Shown: positions 25,901 to 36,201, counted from the stretch's first letter. The stretch: 64,000 bases of DNA from Sipunculus nudus (GCA_026874595.1 CM049307.1:42604362-42668361), one strand, 5' to 3'. Translations and numbers: made by a program. The notes: a model not told the origin generated them from the letters alone.

Positions 25901-28900
25901 CTTGACACGACAGATATGCAAGTCTGGCAAAATCTCGCACCGTATCTCATCAAACGAGAAAACACGAGAGTACACGGAAATGCTTATAACTCGGCGACTT
26001 TTACAGCTAGACGGATCTAGTTTTCGCCATTGCGTAACGTTTGGCCGTCTTGACATAATAAAATTACTCGTCCTGCCAAATCTCGTACTATATCTCGTCA
26101 AGCGAGAAAAAAACATGATTTCACGTAAATGCTGATAACACGGCGACTTTTGCAGCTAGACAGGTCTAGTTTTTGGCGTTTTGTAATATTTGAAAAACCT
26201 GACATGACAAAACTGGAAATCTCGCCAAAGCTCGCACCATTTCCCGTCAAACGAGAAAACACGAGATTTCATGCAAATGCTTATAACTCAGCGGCTTTTA
26301 TAGCTAGACAGGTCTAGTTTTCGGCATTTCATATCATTTGGCCAGCTTGACATGACAAACCTGAAAACGTCTCACTGCTTCTTGTCAGACGAGATTAACG
26401 GGATTTCATGAAAAAATTTTGAACTTGGTCCCTTTTACACTAGAAAGATATGCAGCTTTTAAAGGTCAGCATGCATAAATAAACATATTATCCGTTTCTG
26501 CTGCCCCCACAATGTTGCTCATTCATATGACTGTTTCTACATGCACTCTCTGTCTATCTGTCTCTATCATTTCCATTTCCGGCAAGCGCGTGACCTCTGG
26601 TCATCTTGTTTGTTTGTTTGTTTGTCAGTACTCTGCTGGCCTCAATTTTTTAGCAATCGATCTGAAACTTTCAGGATTGATTGAAAGTCAAAAGTCCTGG
26701 TAGCCTATTGTTTTCGGTAGGCATAAGATAAAGGTCAAGGTCAAGGTCATCGAAAAACATCGAAATTTTATTTTCATCATAACTTTGTAACTATTGGTCC
26801 TATCTTCACAAACTTAGGTTCATTTTCTTCCTCTGTGTCTTCTTCATAACATGGTCTTGTCATCTTTGCTCAAATTTGTGTCACTTTGTCAGTATGTCTG
26901 TCTGTCTGTCAGTTGACCTCAATTTCACCTTCTTGCTGGTGCTTCTGTCTTACATATAGCATTCTACAGGCCATAGTTTTGCAAGAATCTTTTTGAAATT
27001 GGTGAATCTTATGTCTTACACTAATATCTCAAAATTGATTTTTCATTTTCGGGATATGGCCTCTAGGGGGCGTTGCACTTAAACTTCATCAACGTATAAT
27101 TTTGTTGACAATATCTCCGAAACTGTACACCTGAATTACATAAACTATAGCTTAATTTCTTCCCCTGAGTCTTCTCCATAACTAGGTCAAGTCATCTGGC
27201 CTCAGCTTTGTGTCACTTTGACAGTATGTCTGTCTATCTGTCAGGTGTCATCAATTTCGCCTTCTTGCTTGTTCTTGTGTCTAACATATAGCATTCTACA
27301 GGCCACAGTTTTGCAGGAATCCTTTTGAAACTGATACATCTTAAGTCCTACACTAATCTCTCGAAAGTGATTTTTCAGTTTCGGAAAATAGCCACTAGGG
27401 GGCACTGCACCTGAAACACTAGAACATATCATTTTTTGCCCATATCTCTGAGACTTTAAACCTTAATTTCATAAACTGTAGCTTATTTTTTTCCTCTGTC
27501 TTCTTCATAACATAGTTAAGTCTTTTTGTCTCTACTTTGTGCCGCTTTGTCAGTATGTCGGTCACTTCAAAACACTTCAAAATGTTATTTTTTCTCATAA
27601 CTTTGTCCATTCTGGTCCTATCTTCACAAACTTTGGCTCAATTTTTTTCACCTTCGTCTTCTACATAACTAAGTCTAGTCAACTGATCTCAACTTTGTGT
27701 CACTTTGTAAATATGTCTGTCTGTTCGCAAGTTGTCCTAAATGTTGCCTTCTTGCTGGTTCTTGCCTTTGTTATAATAGCATTCTATAGGCCACAGTTTA
27801 CCAGGAATCACTTTGCAACTTTCACCTATCGTATATTGGAATGAATTCTTGAAGCTGTATATGTATTTTTAAATAGGTCAAAGTCATGAAAACACGTCAG
27901 ATTATTATTTCCATCGTAACTGTGTCAATATTGGTCCAAACTTTACACACAATGGCTCATTGTTTCCTCTTTGTCTTCTTTATTACATGCTCTCATTATC
28001 TGTCTTCCAATCTGGGTCAGAGTGTTTCCGGCAAGCGCGTGACCTATGGTCGTCTTGTTTTTGCTTCATAGGAACAGATTGTGTATGAAATACCTGATTT
28101 CATGCTGAAATGAAGCCATCCCCAAGTCAAATTTATACATTCAATGATAAAGTCATTATGAAAAACAGATTTCCATTTATATCATTACAGCATTGTTATG
28201 GTAAAGAATACTTAAGTCTGAGTAATGCACATCAGATACTTAGTTTTAATGGAGTCCAATCTTTGGTATCTATTTCAGCCCTGTTATTTATATCACCAGC
28301 TGACAATCATATGTACTATTTAAATATATATAATGTATAGCTTCTAGAGTGAGTCAAACTTTCATTTGTTAAGTGATCTATTGCATATTTTGTAATGATG
28401 TTACTTCATCTTCATGTACAAGACAGATTTTGTGCTGATTTAATTTAGCTCATCAAAACCTAGGTATATTTATATCATATTTAATAAACGAAATTCATTA
28501 ACTCAAAAAGAAACAGAATCAAGTTACATGTATAATGTAAGTGTTGGTTAAAAAGATTTGCTCCAGTTCTTGTGAGAAAATATGACTTCACACAGCTGGT
28601 TATCTTGGTGCTTTATTTATTGCTTGGAGCAGTGTTGTTTAGGGGTCATCAGGTACAGGCCTCACTGCATCCCATCCCTTGAGAATACAAGTCAAGGTTG
28701 CAGAACATATTCTTATTAGAAAATGGAATAGTTAAGGGATCCTCATACAGTGTTTGCATAAAGTATGTCATTGGATCTCCTACCAAAGGTTTATTACTTC
28801 TGATCTGTCACTATATTAATAAAGAACCTATTTGTAATCTTGATCACTACCTTTATTTTTTTGGTGGAGGTAACTGCCTCCATTTTTTTATGCTCTCTTG

Positions 28901-31900
28901 TTAAATTTTTAGCTCAGCTGACTGAAAGTTATCTGAGTTATAGCGATCACTCTTTGTCCGTCGTCCATCTGTCTGTTCGTCCGTTAACCGGCACAAATCG
29001 TAACCGCTGGACCTAGAACCTTGTAACTTGGGATTCTGAGAGGTCCATGAAAAATCTCCTTTGGAAACCAGAAATTAGGTCTCTGTTACCCATATAACTT
29101 CAATATCTCAATAACTACATCACTGATGGTCATGATTTTTGGCATACATATTGATCATGAGGTGTTCCATCAGTTACTGCAGACCGGTGGCGCCACCTGT
29201 ATTGTTAAATTTTTTACGATTTTTTCCTCTATTTTTGAGACCTTTAAGGATACTGTCATCTGTTAACATGGCACAAATCGTAACCACTTGACCTAGAATC
29301 TTCATTCTCAACACACTGAGAGACCTATGAAAAGTCTCCATGGGAACCAGAAATTAGGTCTCTGTTACCCATATCCTTTGAACTATGACACTCCAAAGTA
29401 CAGCTCAGAAAAATAAAAAAAGTGATACAAAAGCTGAAGTATCTGAACAACTAATGCAGAGATCACCATAATTGTTTGCATACATATTGATCATGAGATA
29501 TTCCATCAGTTCCTGCAGACTGGTGGCGCCACCTGTATTTTTCAATTTTTTACGATTTTTTCCTCTATTTTTGAGACTTTTAAGGATGCTGTCATCTGTT
29601 AACAAGGCACAAATCGTAAAGACTTGACCTAGAATCTTCTTTCTCAACACACTGAGAGGTCCATGAAAAATCTCCTTGAAAACCAGAAATTAGGTCTCTG
29701 TTACCCATATTCTTCGAGCAATGAGGCCCCAAAGTACCCCCCAGAATAGTCAAAAATTTCATACAAAAACTTCAATATCTCAATAACTACATCACTGATG
29801 GTCATGATTTTTGGCATACATATTGATTATGAGGTGTTCCATCAGTTCCTGCAGACTGGTGGCGCCACCTGTATTGTTAAATTTTTTACGATTTTTTCCT
29901 CCATTTTTGAGACCTTTAAGGATACTGTCATCTGTTAACATGGCACAAATCGTAACCACTTGACCAGGAATCTTCATTCTCAACACACTGAGAGGCCTAT
30001 GAAAAGTCTCCATGGAAACCAGAAATTAGGTCTCTGTTACCCATATCCTTTGAACTATGAAACTCCAAAGTACAGCTCAGAAAAATAAAAAAAGTGATAC
30101 AAAAGCTGAAGTATCTGAACAACTAATGCAGAGATCACCATAATTGTTTGCATACATATTGATCATGAGATGTTCCATCAGTTCCTGCAGACTGGTGGCG
30201 CCACCTTTATTTTTCAATTTTTTACGATTTTTTCCTCTATTTTTGAGACTTTTAAGGATGCTGTCATCTGTTAACAAGGCACAAATCGTAAAGACTTGAC
30301 CTAGAATCTTCTTTCTCAACACACTGAGAGACCTATGAAAAGTCTCCTTGAAAACCAGAAATTAGGTCTATGTTACCCATATCCTTCGAGCTATGAGGCC
30401 CCAAAGTACCCCCCAGAATAGTCAAAAATTTCATACAAAAACTTCAATATCTCAATAACTACATCACTGATGGTCATGATTTTTGGCATACATATTGATT
30501 ATGAGGTGTTCCATCAGTTCCTGCAGACTGGTGGCGCCACCTGTATTGTTAAATTTTTTACGATTTTTTCCTCTATTTTTGAGACCTTTAAGGATGCTGT
30601 CATCTGTAAACATGGCACAAATCGTAACCACTTGACCTAGAATCTTCATTCTCAACACACTGAGAGACCTATGAAAAGTCTCCATGGAAACCAGAAATTA
30701 GGTCTCTGTTACCCATATCCTTTGAACTATGACACTCCAAAGTACAGCTAAGAAAAATGAAAAATGTGATACAAAAGCTGAAGTATCTGAACAAGTAATG
30801 CAGAGATCACCATAATTGTTTGCATACATATTGATCATGAGATGTTCCATCAGTTCCTGCAGACTGGTGGCGCCACCTGTATTTGTTCCGGTTTTTTATG
30901 AATTTTTTTCTCTATTTTTGAGACCTTTAAAGATATGAACATCTTTTAAAGATATCAACATTCTAACAGGGCACAAATCATAAAAACTGGACCTAGAATC
31001 TTCATTCTTGACACACAGGGAGACCAATGAAAAGTCTCCATGGAAACCTGGAATAAGGTCTCTGTTACCCATATTCTTGAAGCTGTATGGCTCCAAAATA
31101 CCCCTGAGAATAATGGAAAATTTGATACAAAACTGCAGTATCTCAATAACTACAACACTGATGGTCATGATTTCGGCATACATTTTGATCATGAGCTGTT
31201 CCATCAGTTTCTGCAAACTGGGTGCGCCACCTCTATTTTTTTTTCAAATTTTTATGAATTATTTTCTCTTTTTTTGAGACCTTTAAAGATGTGGTTATCT
31301 GTCAACAGGGTACAAATCGCAACAACTGGACCTACAATCTTCGTTCTTGTTATGGAAGGAGGCCAATGAAAAGTGCCTGTGGAAACTTGAAATTAGGTCT
31401 CTGTTACCCATATCCTTCAAGCTATAGGACTCTGAAGTATCCCTCAGAATAGTGGACAATTTTATACAAAAGCTGAAGTTTCTGAACAACTAATGCGGAG
31501 AACACCATGATTCTTTGCATGGATATTGACGATTAAGACGATTAGTTTCTGCAGACTGGTGGAGCCACCTGTATTTTTGTATCTGCCAAAACAAAGTTTT
31601 GCGGATACTATGTTTTTGACAGGGTTCCTCCGCCACCGCGTTCGTTTCCAGAGAGCTCCTCTGAGACTAATGGACCAAATTTTCCGAAACTTACACCAAT
31701 TATCGGGTTACATGTCACTCTGACCTTTCCTCTCTATCCAGCGTCCATTTGTGCGTCTGTTTCCACACATAAACCCTCATATCTCAGGAACCATTTGACC
31801 GATCAGGAAATAAAATTTATACAAATGTAGCCCTTGGATTGCTTTATAACATACACAAAAAATGGTGGCACCACCTGTAACCATGTTTGCACAGTGTCCA

Positions 31901-34900
31901 TCTGTTCATCTGCCTTGGGTTAAAATTATTCATATCTCTGCAGTGAATTGACTAATTCACCCGAAATTCATCATGCATATACATCCTGGATAGCTTTCTT
32001 GGTTTTATGACAGGTGGCGCCACCTACATTCTAGTTTTTGCTGCAGACATCCAAGCTCATATCTTGCGAACCGTTTCAACTATTGGGCCAAAAGTTTGCA
32101 TGTGTATAGATCTCACATAGGTCTTAATCATACACAAAACTGGAGGGGCCACCTGCAACCATTTTTGCACATTTTGCACAGCGTCTGTCTGTTTGTTTGC
32201 CGTGGCCTAAAATCACTCATTTCTCTGTAGTGGTTTGACATAACTGCTTAAAATTTTGCAGGTTTATACATCTTAGACAGCTTTCTTGATTTTATGACAG
32301 GATGCGCCACCTACATTCTAGTTAACGATGCACACATCCAAGCTCATATCTCAGGAACCATTTGACAAATTGAACCATTGGGCCAAAAATTTTGTATGTG
32401 TTTAGATCTCACATTGGTCTTTATCATACACAAACCTGGAGGAGCCACCTGCAACCATTTTTGCACAGCGTCTGTTTGTCTGCCGTGGGCTAAAATCACT
32501 CATATACATGTAGTGGTTTGACTTTTCTGCCTAAAATTTTGCATATGTATACAACTTGGACAGCTTTCTGGATTTGTGGTAGGTGGCACAACCTACCTAC
32601 ACATTTAGGCTGCAGACATCCATGCTAATATGCAACATACCTCACTCTATTTCCCCTTGCCACTCAATCCATGCCTCACTTCACCCGTTCCACTCTGATT
32701 TTGGCAGATACACATAGTCACTTGTTGGCTACCCGTATTCTAGTTTTTAAAGTTTACACATTTTTTCTCTATTTTTGAGATAAATAAATACAAACTAAAT
32801 CTTTGCCTGTTGGTTAATCTGTTTGATGCTTCAGATGAATGGGTATATACTATACCATTCTGATGATAAAATTTCCTTTTGCGAATCTCTTTTCAGTCAG
32901 CTGAGTGTCATGACCCATGGGTCTTTGTTTAATCTGGGTATGTACATCTGCCGAGTTCCATTTCGGTTTGGGACTATGTGGCAGGGCAGTAGCACTTGCT
33001 GCATATCATATTATTTTTCAATACTCGTGTCACCCAGGCCCGGTGTCTACCACACCTGCTGGCCTTGAGTGTTATCATCCCCATTGCTGGGTCATAACAC
33101 TGAGGAACCCCCCCCCCCCCCCCCCCCCCGGACACAACTGTTTATGAGTGATACATGGCTGTTGGGCACAGCCTTCCCATTAAGCCTGCAGAGCCCTCAC
33201 CCTGGAGGGGGCCGAGAAGTGAAATCTCACCTCCTTGCTTTGAGTCCTGTGCTTTACCCCTGAGCCACAGAAGCAGATCATCATCTCTACCTTGTAGATT
33301 ACATTGTTGTATCTACTGATATATCTTCAGTGATTAATATGATCAATACAAACACCAGATTCATGAAATTTTTGTTTTCTAACAAATGTTTCTTTATGAT
33401 CCAACGAATGGTCTTTGCTTTAATATTTATTTTCATGATATTGCACAAGTGCTAAAATTGAATATTAAGATTAGTAGTTTGAATATCTGGAATGCCTTAT
33501 CTGAATAACCAGTAATAATATAGAAACTTATAAACTTCATGAGTATTATCTTTGCATGTGCTAATGAGCAAATGCAGGTAATGTCTGTATGATCCAGACT
33601 TGCTGATGTTGATGAATATCTGCCATGGGGTATATCTGGTGGCAAATCCTGCTGTTTTTATACATGCTTTGTCTAATTTTGGCATGTCTGATTTGTGATT
33701 TATTGTATCTGATCAAGTTTTTTTATCCTTAGATAATGGTACCTCCAGCAGATGGCAGCAAAATTTTGCACACCACAATGCATTATGGTCAGATTTTAAA
33801 ATTGAATTAAGTAAGCTTACTAAGATGGAGCCTTATCATGCCATTTTGTTATTAAATTATAAGTATATTTTTTATATTGAATACAATTTATTATTAAAAG
33901 CAAAATTTGAGTTTGCACTATGTACACCTATTGTATTTATTGTACTTACATTTATTTTGTTTTCTTTTAGCTGTGGGATGCATTTGACAAGGTGAATAAG
34001 AAGAAAAAACATTACAAATTTAACCTGCCTGAGTCGGAGATTCTTGATGTCACAGAAAAAGTGTGCAGCACAAAAACTTATGATGCGTAGGTGCAGTTTT
34101 AGATAATAATGTATAATGTAATAATAATGTGAGAAAATATAGTAATAGAAATAATTTCACTTAAGTACCAAAATGACAATTGACATCTCAAAACGATTAA
34201 ATAATGTGGCCTCTTGTTAATTAAATATAATTTTAACATAGTTGGCTATTGTCATTAAGCTGATATTTTAAAAGCTGTGCATTATATGGATGGCATTTGT
34301 ATCTAAAGGGGGCTGGTATATGAAAATTTATGCTCCACTAAGGGAGAACTATCAGGCTCATGCAAGTGTCCACTGTATGCAGTGCATTAGTCAGTCAGCT
34401 GATTGAAACCCCTTTAATTTTCCTGAGTTCTTTTTACTTTGATGGGTTTGTGTTAGTGGTGTGCCATTTATTCAATTATAGCAAAGATTGACCTTCTCTT
34501 TCAATTAAATTGATTGCGATTTGGCAGTTATGCATGCACAAGCAGAGAAGCTACATTCCTCTGAAACAGATACTGGTAGTTTAATCCTGTTAGAGATATC
34601 AGAAAGATTGGGAATGAAGTAGTGAACAGGATTAAAACTAAATCTTAACCAGTGATAAAGGTCCACAAGCCAGCCGTTGACCTTTTATTGAGATTTTCAA
34701 GTGAAACAGAATTTACATGATTAATAAATTAAAGTATAATTCTAAACATCATACTTTTGGGTAGTAAAGAAGGTACAGAAAATAATTGATTAATAATCAA
34801 TCGTTGTTATTTTCTTTTAGTCATCGAACATGAACCGATTGCTACTACTAGTTTATATACTGGTAATATCTTTTGCAGCTATGGGCTGAAAGAGGTTAAA

Positions 34901-36201
34901 AAGGAGAACCGTCTGTCTGGTCCCGGCCTGGAAACAGCGGACACACCAGGTGTACTACAGGGAGGTGGCAAGTGGCCTGGCAGGTTAGTACACGTGTGTG
35001 TCCATGTGTGTTCATTGTGCACAGTGGTCAGTTGCTGATGATGTATTAAGAGCTGATGTAGACACCATTTTTAAATGGTCTGAACAATGTGTTTTGTGTT
35101 TGTTAGAAGTTTTCTGGAGCTTTTGATGTATCACAAGAAAAATGTTTAAAAAAAAAAAATATAAACTTGAGGACACATTGAATTATAATTTCTTAATTTC
35201 TTTAATATTGGGCAACATATTATGAAGTGCAAGGGCAGATGCACCAGGTAAGTGTATTGGCCTGTAGGACATCACAGTTATTTACCACCCCTCCTTCACT
35301 ATTATTGGACTGACCCATTAACACCCTGTTGACAAAGCAGGCTGTCCCAGGAGTCAGGGTGAGGGGATACTACTCTTGTTCTCTAGCACTGAATGAGACA
35401 AAGGGTGGCTGCTATCAAGCCATTGCTAAAGGGTATATGTTCATATACCTGCTTCTTATAGGGCAGCCTTTAGTCAAATCATTGTGATGTGCTAAGGATA
35501 TAAAATTAATTCATATAAGGGGGGAAGCTTTTGATAGTGCCCACTGTGACTGTATAGCTCTTTAATCAGCACATTGAACCCAAGGACCGGCAATATAGCA
35601 TGTTTAAGCTAAGTAATACCAACCATTCGGACAGACATTTCGGCCATTTGTTGTTTAAAAATGAAATCGCTGTTTTGTTTTATCTATGGGAGATTGATGT
35701 GTACACCAGTTTTACAGTAAACTGAAATTGCTGTTTTGTTTCATCTATGGGAGCTTGATGTGCACAACAGTTTTACAGTAAACTGAAATTGATGTTTTGT
35801 TTCATCTATGGGGGATTGATATGCACACCAGTTTTACAGTAAACTGAAATTGCTGTTTTGTTTCATCTATGGGGGATTGAGGTGTACACCAGTTTTACAG
35901 TAAACTGAAATTGCTGTTTTGTTTCATCTATGGGAAATTGATGTGCACACCAGTTTTACAGTAAACCTGGGTCTCTCTGAATCTGTACTCTCAGTGAGGC
36001 TAATATTAAGTAAAATACACATTACTTCTCCTCAGGATGGTGGACATGTGCGAGACATTCATGGGTGAAGTCGGAGAGGAGGAAGTTTATGAAGCATACA
36101 AAGTCAAGCCCAAGAGTAAGAAACAGTTTGAGAAGTTCCTGTGCTATGGTAAAGATGTCCTTGGACTCTGTTCAGGGAAGGCCAAAAAGGATGAGTTGTA
36201 A
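7796..36201 (+). CDS. MZB1: MZB1 (pERp1)-like ER-resident saposin-fold chaperone, 4 exons
   Basis: CDS joins 7796..7996, 33971..34086, 34879..34983 and 36036..36201: 588 nt, 195 aa plus stop (the human protein is about 189 aa). All junctions are GT-AG and the phases fit (0, 2, 2). In order: signal peptide (residues 1 to about 22, core LTAVVLFCAVCLSQA), an acidic stretch, the CDAC motif in LKCDACRAIAFQ, then VCS, SGPGLE, MCETFM, FLCY and GLCSG, and a terminal KDEL. The six cysteines match the saposin-like pattern of MZB1. In mammals MZB1 is an ER co-chaperone of GRP94 that helps immunoglobulin assembly and calcium handling. In an invertebrate the clients must differ, so a general secretory-folding role is inference. 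The start could be Met1 (7796) or Met6 (7811); both leave the signal peptide. Intron 1 is 25,974 bp and almost all repeats. RNLS lies downstream in convergent orientation. Confidence 0.93.
8340..8850 (+). repeat. Irregular 28-36-bp minisatellite (GATCACCAGATCCAGAATGT)
   Basis: About 15 imperfect units of GATCACCAGATCCAGAATGT followed by TAACAGGA lie shortly after the exon 1 donor of MZB1. The unit is rich in GATC. It is not a CRISPR: there are no unique spacers and the spacing is variable. Confidence 0.75.
8860..10320. other. Intron 1 sequence without recognisable features
   Basis: AT-rich, no repeat structure or coding potential that I can support. Confidence 0.4.
10329..10432. repeat. Two TGCTTGCCGG/CGGCAAGCA hairpins in tandem
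   Basis: TGCTTGCCGGAAATC-TTC-GATTTYGGCAAGCA-type stem-loops occur at 10329-10360 and 10401-10432. Each is followed by TGTTSGTCAGTTGCGTATGT and a TTTGT-rich stretch. They mark the left edge of the big repeat territory. The same hairpin returns at 18368, 18436, 20437 and 22647. Confidence 0.75.
10461..17620 (+). repeat. 1,274-bp tandem macrosatellite, six copies
   Basis: Unit starts at TGCTTGCCGGAATCAGAGAT are at 10461, 11735, 13009, 14283, 15557 and 16831: exactly 1,274 bp apart. Copies 1-5 differ by only a handful of substitutions. Copy 6 has a 2-bp deletion near 17044 and diverges after about 17340. Each unit contains a decayed terminal hairpin, a GGTCA run (10628-10651 in copy 1), CCATGGTTAC, and two AGGGGGCG motifs (10917-10935 and 11373-11391 in copy 1). 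Short open frames recur only because the copies are identical. Confidence 0.95.
17620..18360 (+). repeat. Diverged repeat sequence at the right edge of the 1,274-bp array
   Basis: This older relative of the unit includes ATAGCCACCAGGGGGCGTGG (17741-17760), two TCTCGTGAAACGAGA dyads (about 17607, 18066) and a CCATGGTTAC copy. It ends in a GC-rich stretch (18140-18340) with no supported gene. Confidence 0.55.
18368..20410 (-). mobile_element. Hairpin-terminated repeat block I (~330-bp monomers)
   Basis: Hairpins at 18368-18399 and 18436-18466 form the left end. The half-site TTTCCGGCAAGCG at about 20392 forms the right end and is complementary to the hairpin stem. Between them are an AGGTCA direct-repeat cluster (18614-18638) and about four ~330-bp monomers. 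Each monomer holds 'ATGGCCGCTAGGGGGCGCT' or a variant (about 19069, 19395, 19725, 20053). Hairpin plus distal half-site suggests a HINE-like element read on the - strand. Confidence 0.6.
20437..22640 (-). mobile_element. Hairpin-terminated repeat block II (~148-bp monomers)
   Basis: Hairpin at 20437-20468, half-site TTTCCGGCAAGCG at about 22613. The core is a tandem of ~148-bp monomers (20930-22480), each with the dyad CTCGTCAAACGAG (for example 20965, 21113, 21412, 21560, 21708, 21856, 22004). A ~450-bp higher-order unit marked by GCCGTTACCATGGTTAC is present at about 20790 and 21238. Confidence 0.6.
22647..28050 (-). mobile_element. Hairpin-terminated repeat block III (duplicate of I and II plus older monomers)
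   Basis: Hairpin at 22647-22677. TTCCGGCAAGCG half-sites occur at about 24721, 26578 and 28026. The interval 22.65-24.7 kb repeats block I and 24.75-26.6 kb repeats block II, offset by roughly 4.0-4.2 kb. 26.6-28.0 kb holds further diverged ~330-bp monomers with AGGGGGCG-type motifs at about 27054 and 27388. No transposase or Rep/helicase coding region is visible. Confidence 0.6.
28060..28905. other. Intron 1 sequence without recognisable features
   Basis: AT-rich single-copy-looking sequence between two repeat territories. No supported coding or RNA gene. Confidence 0.4.
28911..31566 (+). repeat. ~336-bp tandem array with 672-bp higher-order unit, AGCTCA-type leader
   Basis: The leader TAGCTCAGCTGACTGAAAGT, then CTGAGTTATAGCGATCAC and TTTGTCCGTCGTCC, matches a repeat type very common in molluscs. 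About eight monomers follow, marked by CACAAATCGTAA (about 28992, 29272, 29607, 29944, 30279, 30614, then diverged). Alternate monomers match best: 29405-29740 equals 30077-30412 at an offset of exactly 672. Nearly every monomer has GGTGGCGCCACCTGTAT. Confidence 0.85.
31576..32745 (-). mobile_element. Hairpin-terminated HINE-like element, family A copy 2 (inverted)
   Basis: The same ends as the 6.7-kb copy occur in opposite orientation: hairpin at 31579-31608, AACTAGAATACGGGTAG complement ending at 32745, subterminal ATCTGCCAAAA at about 32710. The core has about four ~280-bp monomers. AGGTGGCGCCACCT is at 32012-32025. The shared boundaries of the two copies define the element ends. Confidence 0.62.
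32983..33275 (-). repeat. Putative tRNA-derived SINE
   Basis: On the - strand, TGTGGCTCAGGGGTAAAGCA (from about 33270) fits an RNA polymerase III A box (TGGCTCAGGGG). A weak B-box-like stretch lies about 30-40 bases downstream. A 22-base C homopolymer (33108-33129 on +) splits the region. No target-site duplication was identified. Confidence 0.3.
33280..33960. other. Intron 1 3' part, no recognisable features
   Basis: AT-rich sequence leading to the polypyrimidine tract and acceptor of MZB1 exon 2. Nothing else supported. Confidence 0.4.
33971..34086 (+). CDS. MZB1: MZB1 exon 2
   Basis: Acceptor tttcttttag|CTG, donor GATGC|gtaggt. The exon encodes LWDAFDKVNKKKKHYK through VCSTKTYDA. It continues the AIAFQ-LWDAF block without a gap and supplies the third conserved cysteine. 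Confidence 0.92.
34879..34983 (+). CDS. MZB1: MZB1 exon 3
   Basis: Acceptor ttttgcag|C, donor GGCAG|gttagt. The exon encodes YGLKEVKKENRLSGPGLE and a linker ending GGGKWPG. The YG(L/V)(K/R)EV and (S/T)GPGL blocks match vertebrate MZB1. Confidence 0.92.
35655..35965 (+). repeat. 61-62-bp minisatellite, five copies, MZB1 intron 3
   Basis: The unit contains GAAATTGCTGTTTTGTTTCA, then TCTATGGGAGATTGATGTGY, then ACACCAGTTTTACAGTAAAC. Copies start at about 35662, 35723, 35785, 35847 and 35908 with few differences. Confidence 0.85.
36036..36201 (+). CDS. MZB1: MZB1 exon 4 (C-terminus with KDEL)
   Basis: Acceptor tctcctcag|G. The exon encodes RMVDMCETFMGEVGEEEVYE, then FLCYGKDVLGLCSG, then KAKKDEL and TAA. 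The last three cysteines of the saposin-like fold are here. The terminal KDEL is a canonical ER retrieval signal. Confidence 0.93.
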
